Shown one piece after another: positions 6,994 to 15,453 of a stretch of DNA of 24,579 bases; position 1 is the stretch's first letter, and each line of letters starts with the position of its first letter. The translations under genes were made by a program, and so were the position numbers. Source of the stretch: a virus; the IMG/VR virus record IMGVR_UViG_3300042446_001616, positions 1-24,579 of that record. The stretch is one strand, 5' to 3'. The notes beneath the pieces are model-generated. The model saw only the letters and a program-made list of their open reading frames with translations. It was not told the DNA's origin and did no database searches.

Positions 6994-8053
6994 AAAATTA
7001 AAAAACATCGAAAAATTAGAAGATGCTTTAAGTAGATTAGATAACAACCAAAGTGTTGTTTATTTTTTATGTTACGACACAAAAGGCAACGCAAGAGCCG
7101 CAGTAAAACATATATACGATTTAGCGCTAATTACAAAACAAAACGGATTCAATAGTAAAATACTAGTTGAAGATAAAAACTATCCAAGTGTCAGTAGTTG
7201 GTTAGGTGATAGATATAACGATCTTGAAGTCGTTTCAATTAAAGATGATAAAATTGAAATTAAAATTGACGACATGATAGTTGTGCCAGAATATTATTCT
7301 AATGTTTTACAGCAATTATCTAATATTCGTTGTATTAAGGTAATGTTAGTACAGCAAAAAGAATATATTTTTGAAACATTATCTATTGGTAGTAAGTGGG
7401 CTGAATTTGGTTTTGATAAAGCAATCGCAACCACCGCAGCGTCTAAGGAATATATTCAAAAATATTTTCCAGAAACTTTGGTTTACCTATTACCACCAAT
7501 CATTGATGATATTTTTAGTGAAAGTAAAAAACCATTAAAACCATATATCGCCATTTCAAGTAGAGATAGATTACAACACAGAAAACTAATTTCAGAATTC
7601 TACTTGAAATACCCACAATTAAGATGGGTAACATTTAGAGACATGGTTCAAATGTCCTATGATGAATTTGCTGAATCGTTAAAAGAATGTTTTGTATCTG
7701 TTTGGATTGATGATGAAAGTACGTTTGGAACTTTCCCTTTAGAATCTATGAAATGTGGTGTACCGGTAATTGGTAAAATACCAACAACGGAACCTGATTG
7801 GTTAGGTGAGAATGGTATGTGGACATATGACATCAATAAAGTAGTCGATTTATTGGGTACATATTGTTTAGCTTGGTTAGAGGGTGTTGAAATCGGAGAC
7901 GATGTTAAAGAAAAAATGAAAGAAACCTTAACCCCATATAATAAAGAAATAACTGCACAAAATACTGTTTCAATCTTTAATTCATTAAGAAATAAAAGAA
8001 AAGAATCAATTACTACTGCACTAGATAAATTAAAAGTAGAAGAAGAAATATGA
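6986..8053 (+). CDS. GT-B fold glycosyltransferase, second copy type
   Basis: A 355-residue probable glycosyltransferase. The N-terminal domain opens with 'VVYFLCYDTKGNARAAVKHI' (about residues 24-43), a Rossmann strand and helix. The C-terminal domain has 'PYIAISSRDRLQHRKLISEF' (about 188-207) and 'FGTFPLESMKCGVPVIGKIP' (about residues 248-267), the nucleotide-sugar-binding E-x7-E-like motif of GT4-type enzymes. It shares little with the 405-residue enzyme upstream, so the two are not recent duplicates. It overlaps the next glycosyltransferase by ATGA, implying coupled translation and possibly sequential action on one glycan. Substrate unknown. Confidence 0.8.
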   Translation: MSEKLKNIEKLEDALSRLDNNQSVVYFLCYDTKGNARAAVKHIYDLALITKQNGFNSKILVEDKNYPSVSSWLGDRYNDLEVVSIKDDKIEIKIDDMIVVPEYYSNVLQQLSNIRCIKVMLVQQKEYIFETLSIGSKWAEFGFDKAIATTAASKEYIQKYFPETLVYLLPPIIDDIFSESKKPLKPYIAISSRDRLQHRKLISEFYLKYPQLRWVTFRDMVQMSYDEFAESLKECFVSVWIDDESTFGTFPLESMKCGVPVIGKIPTTEPDWLGENGMWTYDINKVVDLLGTYCLAWLEGVEIGDDVKEKMKETLTPYNKEITAQNTVSIFNSLRNKRKESITTALDKLKVEEEI

Positions 8054-8835
8054 AAAATATAACAATTTTAGTTCCAGTACATAAGTTAGACAATGATTAT
8101 GATAAGATGCTAGAAAACGCATTAGATTCTGTCAAAGAATTTCATAACGATGTTAAAGTTAAAATTATTTGTCCTGAAAAATTAAATAAAAAAATTAAAG
8201 AATTCAATTTTGGTCAAAAATTAGAGGTTGAGGTTATTTATAACACATCAAAAGAAACCGATTTTTGTAGTCAAATAAACTTGGGCATCGATGCTTGTGA
8301 TACTGAATGGTTTTCAATTTTAGAAGTTGACGACGAGTATCAAAAACCTTGGTTAAAAAGTATGAATGAATACGTAACCGAATATCCAGATGTTGATGTT
8401 TTTTTAACCATCGTTAAAGACATTGATCCGGAAGGTGAATTTGCTAGTTTCACAAACGAATCTGTCTGGGCTTACGGATTTTCAGATAAGCAAGGCGTTT
8501 TAGATAATGAGGTTTTATTAGAATATCAAAACTATCAAACGAGCGGTGGTTTATATAGAACTAGTGTTATTAAAAATAACGGATCATTTAAAAGTAATAT
8601 TAAACTGACTTTTTCATATGAATTATTGTTACGTTTAACAAATAACGGTGTAAATGTTATGAGTGTTCCTAAAATTGGTTACAGACACGTTAATTTAAGA
8701 GAAGATTCTTTATTTTGGAATTATAAAAATGATGAAAAAGAAAAATTGACGGAAAAAGAAGTTAAATTCTGGTTAGAAACGGCTAAAAAAGAATTTTTTT
8801 ATAAAAATAAGCGCGAAATAAACTATGTAGATTAA
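8050..8835 (+). CDS. GT-A fold glycosyltransferase (GT2-like)
   Basis: A 261-residue family 2-like glycosyltransferase. It starts 'MKNITILVPVHKLDNDYDKM', the usual first strand and helix. The region 'INLGIDACDTEWFSILEVDD' (about residues 77-96) contains the 'D-T-E-W' strand and the DxD-like metal/nucleotide-sugar site at the final Val-Asp-Asp. 'TSGGLYRTSVIKNNGSF' (about 162-178) matches the acceptor-side loop, and 'YRHVNLREDSLFW' near the C-terminus is a plausible late catalytic segment. There is no membrane helix. It overlaps the preceding glycosyltransferase by 4 bp (ATGA). The sugar and acceptor cannot be read from sequence. Confidence 0.85.
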   Translation: MKNITILVPVHKLDNDYDKMLENALDSVKEFHNDVKVKIICPEKLNKKIKEFNFGQKLEVEVIYNTSKETDFCSQINLGIDACDTEWFSILEVDDEYQKPWLKSMNEYVTEYPDVDVFLTIVKDIDPEGEFASFTNESVWAYGFSDKQGVLDNEVLLEYQNYQTSGGLYRTSVIKNNGSFKSNIKLTFSYELLLRLTNNGVNVMSVPKIGYRHVNLREDSLFWNYKNDEKEKLTEKEVKFWLETAKKEFFYKNKREINYVD

Positions 8836-8839
8836 AAAA

Positions 8840-9538
8840 ATGCCTAGAAAACGTACCCAAAAAATTTATTTTGGGGAGGATCAAGAAAAGGCAGTAGTTA
8901 ATTACTTAGAAAGTACTGACGAAGCAGAAAGAAACAAGATATTCAATGAATATTTAAGAGAACCTCTCATCACGATGGTGGAAAGCATCATCAGAAGATA
9001 TAAATTGTATAGAAAAGATTATGAATTCAGTGATTTACATACTGATACAATGTCTTTTTTAATTACAAAAATGAACAAATTTGATCACACCAAAAACCAT
9101 AAAGCGTATTCTTATTTTGGAACTATATGTAAGAACTACCTTATGGGGGCTATTCAAAAGGATACTAAAGACCAAAACAGAAGTGTATCCTATGAGGATA
9201 TTTCTTCCGATATTGAGGAAAGATCTGACTTGGCTTATTATATTGACGAAGACCAAATTGACTACCGAGATATCATTATTAAATTCACAATAGAATTAGA
9301 CAAATTTGTTGAAACTGAAAATCTAACAGACAACGAAAGAAAACTAGGTTACGCTTTGTTAGAAATCTTCAACAATTTTGACAAAATATTCCAAGTTGGG
9401 GAAGGTAATAAATTCAACAAAAACTTAATTTTATTGTCATTACGTGAAATGACATCACTATCTACTAAAGAAATTAGAATATCCCTAAAAAGATACCGAA
9501 CACTTTATGAAGGAATTTTAGGTGGGTTTTTGGATTAA
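8840..9538 (+). CDS. 55: gp55-like late-transcription sigma factor
   Basis: A 232-residue protein resembling T4 gp55, the reduced sigma factor that directs host RNA polymerase to late promoters. Residues about 40-112 look like sigma region 2: an N-terminal helix near 'PLITMVESIIRRYKL', then 'DLHTDTMSFLITKMNKFDHT' and 'NHKAYSYFGTICKNYLMGAI' (87-106), matching the gp55 segment '...[22 protein letters not shown]'. The C-terminal half has no clear region 4. It lies directly upstream of the structural operon, fitting a late role. It may read the TATTTAT(A/T) motifs described here. It could instead be another phage sigma relative. Confidence 0.8.
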   Translation: MPRKRTQKIYFGEDQEKAVVNYLESTDEAERNKIFNEYLREPLITMVESIIRRYKLYRKDYEFSDLHTDTMSFLITKMNKFDHTKNHKAYSYFGTICKNYLMGAIQKDTKDQNRSVSYEDISSDIEERSDLAYYIDEDQIDYRDIIIKFTIELDKFVETENLTDNERKLGYALLEIFNNFDKIFQVGEGNKFNKNLILLSLREMTSLSTKEIRISLKRYRTLYEGILGGFLD

Positions 9539-9542
9539 AATC

Positions 9543-9550
9543 TATTTATT
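9543..9550 (+). promoter_or_regulatory. TATTTATT motif before the structural operon
   Basis: Lies in the 15-bp gap between the sigma factor gene and the 125-aa gene, three bases before its ATG. A member of the sense-oriented TATTTAT(A/T) set; too close to the ATG for a conventional -10 box. Confidence 0.35.
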
Positions 9551-9553
9551 AGT

Positions 9554-9931
9554 ATGAGAACGATAAGAAAAAACATAGCATTAGAAACTGACTCAGCTTT
9601 AGCACTAATGCAGGAAATCTATAACGATATTGTAGAACAAAAAAATACAGCCACACTGATAATGAAAAAGATGCTATCATTTATGAAAGAATCTGAGGAT
9701 ATGTCAGTTATTGGACCAGTTATTAAAGAACAGCAAAAGATATTAAACGAGTGTACTGAAAAGAAAATATCACTTGTAAAAATACAAACTAACCTTATTC
9801 AAAAAGGTGCTAGTGACAGTAACAAATTTTCACCTGGTAAATTAACGTTAAGTGATGAAGATAGGGAAATCCTAGACAAATTAGTCAATGAAGACGATAA
9901 GGATAAAAGCGGCGAAAAATACTCATTATAA
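9554..9931 (+). CDS. Small helical protein of unknown function, first gene of probable baseplate operon
   Basis: A 125-residue protein that looks almost wholly helical: 'DSALALMQEIYNDIVEQKNT' near the N-terminus, a middle helix 'VIGPVIKEQQKILNECTEKK', and a disordered C-terminus preceded by 'LSDEDREILDKLV'. It is Lys/Glu-rich with no membrane segment. Family not recognised; a tail or baseplate assembly role is inferred from position only. Its stop and the next ATG share one base (TAATG), so the two are coupled. Confidence 0.75.
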   Translation: MRTIRKNIALETDSALALMQEIYNDIVEQKNTATLIMKKMLSFMKESEDMSVIGPVIKEQQKILNECTEKKISLVKIQTNLIQKGASDSNKFSPGKLTLSDEDREILDKLVNEDDKDKSGEKYSL

Positions 9932-11811
9932 TGGCTGATTTAAAAAAATTAAGGAGTGATGCTAAAGGTAAGTTTGCTGCGTTAACCACAATTGTGGAGA
10001 AAAAAGACGGGTTAAAAAATCTAACCAAAAAACTTGACGACGATGCCAAAGAGTTAAGTAAAAACGTTGGTAAAAAAGCACAGGATTTTGCCGACAAAGC
10101 AAAACAAAAAATACCTAATTTTAATAATGTATTTGAAAACCTAATAGGTGACCTTAATAAAATTTTAAAAACAGAACCTGTAAAAGGTGAGAGTAAGATT
10201 CGAAAATACACTAGAGAATCGGTTAACGAAACGACTAAACAAATAAAACAAGTTGTAATTGATAATGTTAAAGCTGTTTTATTCGCAAATGATAATGATT
10301 TTGGTTGTGGTTCAGGTTCTAAAATGCCAATGGACGCATTAAGTATAAAACCAAGTGAATTTGATTTTTTAGGTACTTTAAAAATGGACCCAGCATCAAC
10401 AATGGGTAATTTAGTTTACGAAGATACCACATCTAGGAATAAAACAAAAATGAATAAAGACCTATATCAAAGTTTTGATAGCGGTACTAATTACACATTT
10501 ACTAGTAATTCAGGTAATGATTTATTTACAATGGATTGGGATAGTGGAAGTCAACAATATAATTTAAGTGGATTACAAGGAGCCGGTATTACAACAATAG
10601 ACCAATTTATAACACAATATTATGAAACAATCGAATTCCCCCAACCAAGTGATATTCTAAAAAATAGTGTATCAATGTTATTAGCTGGTGATGGCTCACA
10701 ACCAAAAGAATTCGATATTAATATGAATAATTTAAATCGAATATTACAAAAAATAACTTGTGCCTGCGGTAAACCTAAAAAAGATGATGAATTACAACAA
10801 AATCCAAAAGACCAGTTTAATGAAGATGATGTTGATGAGCAAATGTTTTTTGACACAGACGATTTGGATGGTATTGATTTAGATGATGAGGCACTGAGAT
10901 TCAAAAGAGTTTTGAGGTTTACTGATTGTAATAACTTTGAAGTTCCAGTTAATCCAAATCATATTGAGGATTTTTCATTACTATCCAAGAAAAACACATT
11001 AGATGCTTATAATTCAATATTAAATAAAATGGCAAAAGATGCGTATAATGCGTCAGGCGGTTCAATTCCAATTGATAATTTACGCATATCAATGAATCTT
11101 ATGTCAATTTTTAATCTACCAAAAGCATTGTTAGGTTCAATATTTTCGGCTAAAATATTTTTACCGTTAGTGATATTATGGAAAACACTTAAAGCCGGAG
11201 TTTCGTCAGCATTTGTTAGTGCTAAACAATTAGTTAAAAATTTCTACAAATTATTTTATAACATTTTACAAGATTTGTTTTTTAAATTTATAACAATATT
11301 TTGGACTAAAGTTAAACCAGAACTAATTGCTTTAATTATTTCATTGGTCCCAAAAATTTTTAAAACATCAAAAGAAAAATATCTTAAAGTGATTAAAAGT
11401 TTACTCGCTTTCTTAAAATACGCGATACCATTTATTGGTATATCAAGTTGTGCTGAATTATATGAACAACTTTTAAAATTAATTGATTTACTTAGAGTTG
11501 GTATTAGTCAAAAGGTGCCTAGCTTAATGTTACAATTAGCAAAACTACGACCAGGATTTAGTGTCGATAGAGCATTAATTGAGGTTGCTCAAGGTTTAGA
11601 GAGTAGGGGTATAACCACTGGCGATTTCTTTGAACCTGGAGATAACAATTTACTAGCCACATTAGAAGAAACACTTAAAGGTTGGCATAGTGAAATGAAT
11701 ACTAACTCATTTGTTCAAATTAGTTTAGACGCCACATCAATACCAGTCGCACCAGCAGGTGGTGCGGCACTAATAACACCATTGGTTAGAGGAACCGGTT
11801 TAATGTCGTAA
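9931..11811 (+). CDS. Large probable virion (tail/baseplate) protein with central hydrophobic segments
   Basis: A 626-residue protein. Residues 1-100 are Lys-rich and coiled-coil-like. Residues about 115-380 are mixed and include two cysteine clusters ('CGSGS', 'CACGKPKK') and an acidic stretch near residues 300-325. Residues about 392-510 hold several long hydrophobic helices (for example 'IFSAKIFLPLVILWKTL' and 'PELIALIISLVPKIF'). The C-terminus is Gly/Ala-rich. Hydrophobic central helices in a long tail-operon protein recall tape-measure or hub proteins such as T4 gp29 (590 residues), so a tail-length or ejection role is possible, but no diagnostic motif is seen. The gene is followed by a 65-aa gene and an OB-fold protein. 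Confidence 0.75.
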   Translation: MADLKKLRSDAKGKFAALTTIVEKKDGLKNLTKKLDDDAKELSKNVGKKAQDFADKAKQKIPNFNNVFENLIGDLNKILKTEPVKGESKIRKYTRESVNETTKQIKQVVIDNVKAVLFANDNDFGCGSGSKMPMDALSIKPSEFDFLGTLKMDPASTMGNLVYEDTTSRNKTKMNKDLYQSFDSGTNYTFTSNSGNDLFTMDWDSGSQQYNLSGLQGAGITTIDQFITQYYETIEFPQPSDILKNSVSMLLAGDGSQPKEFDINMNNLNRILQKITCACGKPKKDDELQQNPKDQFNEDDVDEQMFFDTDDLDGIDLDDEALRFKRVLRFTDCNNFEVPVNPNHIEDFSLLSKKNTLDAYNSILNKMAKDAYNASGGSIPIDNLRISMNLMSIFNLPKALLGSIFSAKIFLPLVILWKTLKAGVSSAFVSAKQLVKNFYKLFYNILQDLFFKFITIFWTKVKPELIALIISLVPKIFKTSKEKYLKVIKSLLAFLKYAIPFIGISSCAELYEQLLKLIDLLRVGISQKVPSLMLQLAKLRPGFSVDRALIEVAQGLESRGITTGDFFEPGDNNLLATLEETLKGWHSEMNTNSFVQISLDATSIPVAPAGGAALITPLVRGTGLMS

Positions 11812-11815
11812 TTAA

Positions 11816-12013
11816 ATGGAAAAAGATAAAGTAATTGAAATAGCTAATGATGTGAAAAATCATTCAAATTCATCACTTATTGATGCTAGAAATTTTTTAA
11901 TTGATGAATTTGAAAAAACAAAAAAATTAATAATTGACTTAACTCGACATATGGAAGGTGTGGAAGATTTATATAACGAAGTTAATAACGAAATAGGTAA
12001 AAGAATAAAATGA
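11816..12013 (+). CDS. Small coiled-coil protein
   Basis: A 65-residue protein that appears to be one or two helices with heptad-like hydrophobic spacing ('NFLIDEFEKTKKLIIDL', 'VEDLYNEVNNEI'). It starts four bases after the large structural gene and overlaps the OB-fold gene by ATGA, so it is firmly inside the operon. A chaperone or minor baseplate part is plausible, but the sequence alone does not decide this. Confidence 0.7.
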   Translation: MEKDKVIEIANDVKNHSNSSLIDARNFLIDEFEKTKKLIIDLTRHMEGVEDLYNEVNNEIGKRIK

Positions 12014-13551
12014 AAATAATTGATGTTGGTACGGTTATAGATATTTTAGATCCACAAGGAATTGGTAGAATACGCTATTTTTCTTTTGATGATAATATTG
12101 CTACAAAACAAAGAGCATATACTGGTCCTGCTTGGGATAAAAACGACCCAACTGTTGCATTACCTTTTTTACCGACACATATTAATATCATTCCAGAAGT
12201 TAAAGGTGCTGTTAAAATTATAAAACACATTGCAGAATCTGATGGTTTAACAAACCAAGAATATATCCCAGGACCATTTACAACTTCACACGATTTTCCA
12301 TCACAATCATTTAGTAGTCAATTAACGTATACATCTTATGGTGTTGGTAGTATCCCTAAACCAGATATCAAAAGTTTTAGCGGGTCTAAATTATCTTTTG
12401 AGGACAATTACGTTGAAGCCAAATCCGTTGGTACAATGGCTAAATTAGGCGATATAGCTATAAACGGTAATTATGGTTCAGATTTATTATTAACTGAAGG
12501 CGGAGCTCAATTACGTGCGGGAAAATTTATATCTAAAGAAACAAAAAGTAAAACAATAAAAGAAAAATTAAGCATATATCCCTACCGCGGTAGAAAAGAA
12601 GCTAAATTATCTTTAAAGAAATATCCATATACTGCTGAATTATTCACTGAAACAACATTTGTGGATAAAATAAGTCGAATGGATTTAAAGCACATTGTAG
12701 AATACGATTTAAACGATTTTGAATCTCCTACAGGTGTAACAATGACAATTTACGAGGTTATTACTGGTGAAGGTGACAAATATAAAACAGATATCTTTAA
12801 TCAGGAAACAACTAATTTTGGTGCAAATATTAAATTAATTTATCAAGATGAGATTGAAGTCGATTCAATAGAAGAGGCGTATGCTGAAGTAAGAACATTT
12901 ATTGCTAATTTAGATAATGAAAAAATGAATGTGATATCATCAACCCTGCCAAATAAAACCGCACATCCATTTTATTTTAGACCAGTTGTTTCACCAAACT
13001 CATTAGTTAGAAGAGAAACCCCAACAAATTTAGGTAAATCAAATAAGGTTAAATTTCTTGAAAATATAGTTGTTAAACCTAGAAAAAATTACGGATTGTT
13101 TTTTGATGAAACATCTGCCGATCCTGTAATTTCAAAACTTAAAAAGACAAATCAATACGTTAGAAATAAAAACATTGTTTATGATGCTAAGGGTAAAATT
13201 TTAAGAGAAGATTATATAGAACAATCCATTGGTTCTGTTATGGCGGATAAATTTTTTATTCTTTCAACTGAAACAAATGGTGGTAGTGGTAAAAGTGTAG
13301 ATTTCCCTAATTTAAACAAATATGAACTTGACCAATTTGATTATATTGAAAGAATTGAACCAAATACTTGGTCATCAGTTAGGGGCGAAAAATTAATTGA
13401 AATACTTGAATTAATGGTTGAAATGTTATTAGAACATAGGCACGGGATAGGTACCACCCCTGCATGGCCACAAGCCCTAAAAGATAAAATTAGGGACCTT
13501 AAAACTAAAATGCCAAATGACATGGTTAATAAATCAATTAGAATCAACTAA
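12010..13551 (+). CDS. OB-fold baseplate hub/spike-like structural protein
   Basis: A 513-residue protein. The N-terminus reads 'VGTVIDILDPQGIGRIRYFS' (residues 6-25), followed by 'GPAWDKNDPTVALPFLPTHI' and 'KGAVKIIKHIAES'. This succession of strands (GTV...GRIR...W...PFLP...G) is that of the OB-fold at the start of T4 gp5-type spike and other baseplate hub proteins. The long middle is beta-rich with Gly/Asn-rich loops. The C-terminal 'EKLIEILELMVEMLLEHRHG' is a helix, as in related phage baseplate proteins where it precedes a final oligomerising tail. No lysozyme domain is visible, unlike T4 gp5. Role: part of the central baseplate puncturing assembly (inferred). Confidence 0.7.
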   Translation: MKIIDVGTVIDILDPQGIGRIRYFSFDDNIATKQRAYTGPAWDKNDPTVALPFLPTHINIIPEVKGAVKIIKHIAESDGLTNQEYIPGPFTTSHDFPSQSFSSQLTYTSYGVGSIPKPDIKSFSGSKLSFEDNYVEAKSVGTMAKLGDIAINGNYGSDLLLTEGGAQLRAGKFISKETKSKTIKEKLSIYPYRGRKEAKLSLKKYPYTAELFTETTFVDKISRMDLKHIVEYDLNDFESPTGVTMTIYEVITGEGDKYKTDIFNQETTNFGANIKLIYQDEIEVDSIEEAYAEVRTFIANLDNEKMNVISSTLPNKTAHPFYFRPVVSPNSLVRRETPTNLGKSNKVKFLENIVVKPRKNYGLFFDETSADPVISKLKKTNQYVRNKNIVYDAKGKILREDYIEQSIGSVMADKFFILSTETNGGSGKSVDFPNLNKYELDQFDYIERIEPNTWSSVRGEKLIEILELMVEMLLEHRHGIGTTPAWPQALKDKIRDLKTKMPNDMVNKSIRIN

Positions 13552-13556
13552 TTCGA

Positions 13557-13564
13557 TATTTATT
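13557..13564 (+). promoter_or_regulatory. TATTTATT motif upstream of the 456-aa virion gene
   Basis: Lies in the 23-bp gap between two structural genes, ten bases before the ATG, with the same sense orientation as the other copies. It overlaps a short inverted repeat, TTTAT-TAA-ATAAA. Confidence 0.4.
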
Positions 13565-13574
13565 AAATAAAAAG

Positions 13575-14945
13575 ATGTCATATTTTCGTTCATACTTTGA
13601 AAAAAACAACACTATAATAAAAAATTCTCAGATTAACACGGCTAAAAACCCTAATACTGAGATATTTTATGGTTCCGGATTCTCAAAATTTATTTTTAAA
13701 GTCGATTTAACAGATTTAAAAGCAAAAGTTGATGGCGGGGACTACGTTGTTAATGGTAACACAAAACATTACCTTAAAATGACAAACACCATTTTTGGTG
13801 ATGAAGCGTTTTTGGGGCAAAAAAGAGGTTCTGGTAGAGAAAGAGCCACCTCTTTTGATTTAATCATTTTTAAAATAACCGAATATTGGGATGAGGGTGT
13901 TGGTTTCGATTACGAACAAGTATATGATTTCACGTCTGGGAACGAAACATTCGACGAGAGACCGTCTAACTGGTTTAATAGAACTACTTTAGATTCTTGG
14001 TCTTCTGAAGGTGTTTATAGCACATCTCCAACGGTTATTGGAACCATTAGCATGGATAATGGTGATGAGAATTTAGATGTCGATATAACTGACTATGTTA
14101 ATAGCATAGTGGTTAGCGGAAACACCAATCATGGTCTTGGTATAGCATTTAGTGTTTTATATCAAGATTTATCCCCAGCAATCGACCAATCTGTTTCATT
14201 TTTTACAAAATACACACAAACCTTTTTTGAACCATTCGTTGAAACCGTATTTGACGATAGAATTGATGATAATAGAGATAACTTTATCGCTGAGGTAAAT
14301 CAAAATCTTTATTTATACGTAACTAAAGGTTCAAATTACTACGATTTAGATAGTTTACCTACGGTTGATATCTTAGATTATAATAATGCTGTTATTTCGG
14401 GTTTAGGTAACCTTACAACGACGAAAATACGCAAAGGGATATACAAGGTCACCTTTGGTCTTTCGGGGCTTCTATGCGACGGGAAACGCTTTTATTTTGA
14501 TAAATGGAAAGGTTTGTCTATAGACGGCGTATCAATCGATAATCTTACTCAAAAATTTGTACCTAAGCCATATACTTCGTTATACACTATTGGCGCTAAT
14601 CCGGTTGAATTACAGAGATATGTTATCCAATTTTTCGGGTTACAATTAAACGAAAAAATAAAATCTGGTGAAAATAGAAAGGTGGTTGTGACGTTTAGAT
14701 CCTTAGATTATCCAAAATCAGTACTATTTGACGAGGTTTATTATAGAATATTTGTTAAAGAGGGTAAAACCCAGGTTAATGTATTTGAATGGACTCAGCT
14801 AGATAAAACCAATGAAAATTCATTCTTTTTAGACACTTCAATAATGATTCCTAGAGAATACTGGGTTGAAATAAAGGGTAAAACGCATAATGAGGAAATC
14901 TTCTATAAGGATTTAATAAAATTTGAAATTGTTTCAGAAAGATAA
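13575..14945 (+). CDS. Beta-rich virion protein (tail/baseplate or fibre-linked), DNRLRE-like N-terminal domain
   Basis: A 456-residue protein rich in Tyr, Asp, Asn, Gly and Thr, with no membrane segment. Residues about 35-200 run as strands: 'FSKFIFKVDLTDLKAKV', 'ATSFDLIIFKITEYWDEG', 'NWFNRTTLDSWSSEGVY' and 'LDVDITDYVNSIVVSG', then 'NHGLGIAFSV'. This order is like DNRLRE-type jelly-roll domains, where a 'W...' repeat and 'D-V-T-x-x-V' precede a 'G-x-G-I' strand. The C-terminal half looks like further beta domains. It is the last gene before the leader-gene cassette. Probable baseplate wedge, tail-surface or fibre-attachment protein; exact role unknown. Confidence 0.7.
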   Translation: MSYFRSYFEKNNTIIKNSQINTAKNPNTEIFYGSGFSKFIFKVDLTDLKAKVDGGDYVVNGNTKHYLKMTNTIFGDEAFLGQKRGSGRERATSFDLIIFKITEYWDEGVGFDYEQVYDFTSGNETFDERPSNWFNRTTLDSWSSEGVYSTSPTVIGTISMDNGDENLDVDITDYVNSIVVSGNTNHGLGIAFSVLYQDLSPAIDQSVSFFTKYTQTFFEPFVETVFDDRIDDNRDNFIAEVNQNLYLYVTKGSNYYDLDSLPTVDILDYNNAVISGLGNLTTTKIRKGIYKVTFGLSGLLCDGKRFYFDKWKGLSIDGVSIDNLTQKFVPKPYTSLYTIGANPVELQRYVIQFFGLQLNEKIKSGENRKVVVTFRSLDYPKSVLFDEVYYRIFVKEGKTQVNVFEWTQLDKTNENSFFLDTSIMIPREYWVEIKGKTHNEEIFYKDLIKFEIVSER

Positions 14946-14956
14946 AAATATTTAAA

Positions 14957-15019
14957 ATGAACCTTAAAGAACTTATTAGAAAATGTATTATTGAAACACA
15001 AGAAGAACGCATCACTGAA
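14957..15019 (+). repeat. Leader module, copy 1
   Basis: The first 21 codons match copy 2 (15391-15453) at 48 of 63 bases by hand count. Downstream of this point the two genes are unrelated, so this is a duplicated or shared leader module. Confidence 0.7.
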
Positions 15020-15370
15020 AGTGGTGAATCAGCGTTACCCCTTTTTGTTCTTAGTGGTGGGGTTAATCAAGATGTAAAAGAAGTTCACATAGCGTCTGAA
15101 GATACTATAAAAGAATTATTTAGTTTTGTGGGTGATGGTGTTAACGAAGTATACTACGAAGATGGTGAACTTATCATTGATTTTTGGGAAGACGCAAGGG
15201 GTAATATTAGCTGGAAAGATTATGCTCGGTTAGAAAAATACATGGAACAAATAAGTAATTACTATATGGATGAAGGAATATCTGAAATTATAACCGGATG
15301 GAATATTAACACAGTTCGTAGACAAATTAATATATCTTTTTCTGAGGATGATTACGATGTATCCTTCTAA
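14957..15370 (+). CDS. Putative head-targeted protein with capsid-targeting-like leader (unknown mature domain)
   Basis: A 137-residue protein. Its first 21 residues, 'MNLKELIRKCIIETQEERIT' plus Glu21, form an amphipathic helix ending in I-T-E|S. This is almost the same as the leader of the next gene (14 of 21 residues identical) and ends like a gp21 protease site. The remaining 116 residues are acidic, with 'VYYEDGELIIDFW' and a C-terminal 'RRQINISFSEDDYDVSF', and are not recognised. T4 internal proteins carry a short N-terminal targeting peptide cut at an I/L-x-E site; by analogy this product may be packaged into the head and trimmed. A weak TATTTA motif (14949-14954) precedes it. Confidence 0.75.
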   Translation: MNLKELIRKCIIETQEERITESGESALPLFVLSGGVNQDVKEVHIASEDTIKELFSFVGDGVNEVYYEDGELIIDFWEDARGNISWKDYARLEKYMEQISNYYMDEGISEIITGWNINTVRRQINISFSEDDYDVSF

Positions 15371-15379
15371 TTAACTAAA

Positions 15380-15387
15380 TATTTATA
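15380..15387 (+). promoter_or_regulatory. TATTTATA motif upstream of the second leader gene
   Basis: An exact octamer in the 20-bp gap, three bases before the ATG, overlapping the palindrome TAAATATTTA. Sense orientation as in the other copies. Confidence 0.35.
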
Positions 15388-15390
15388 AAA

Positions 15391-15453
15391 ATGAACATCA
15401 ACGAACTTATTAAAAAATGTATCAAAGAAGCTCAAGAAGAGCATATTTCAGAA
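15391..15453 (+). repeat. Leader module, copy 2
   Basis: Counterpart of the module at 14957-15019. The conserved residues are M-N-x-x-E-L-I-x-K-C-I-x-E-x-Q-E-E-x-I-x-E. Confidence 0.7.

Noticed and set aside
14310-14317. TATTTATA on the plus strand
   Set aside because: It is in the middle of the 456-aa virion gene, encoding Leu-Tyr-Leu-Tyr, with no start codon nearby.
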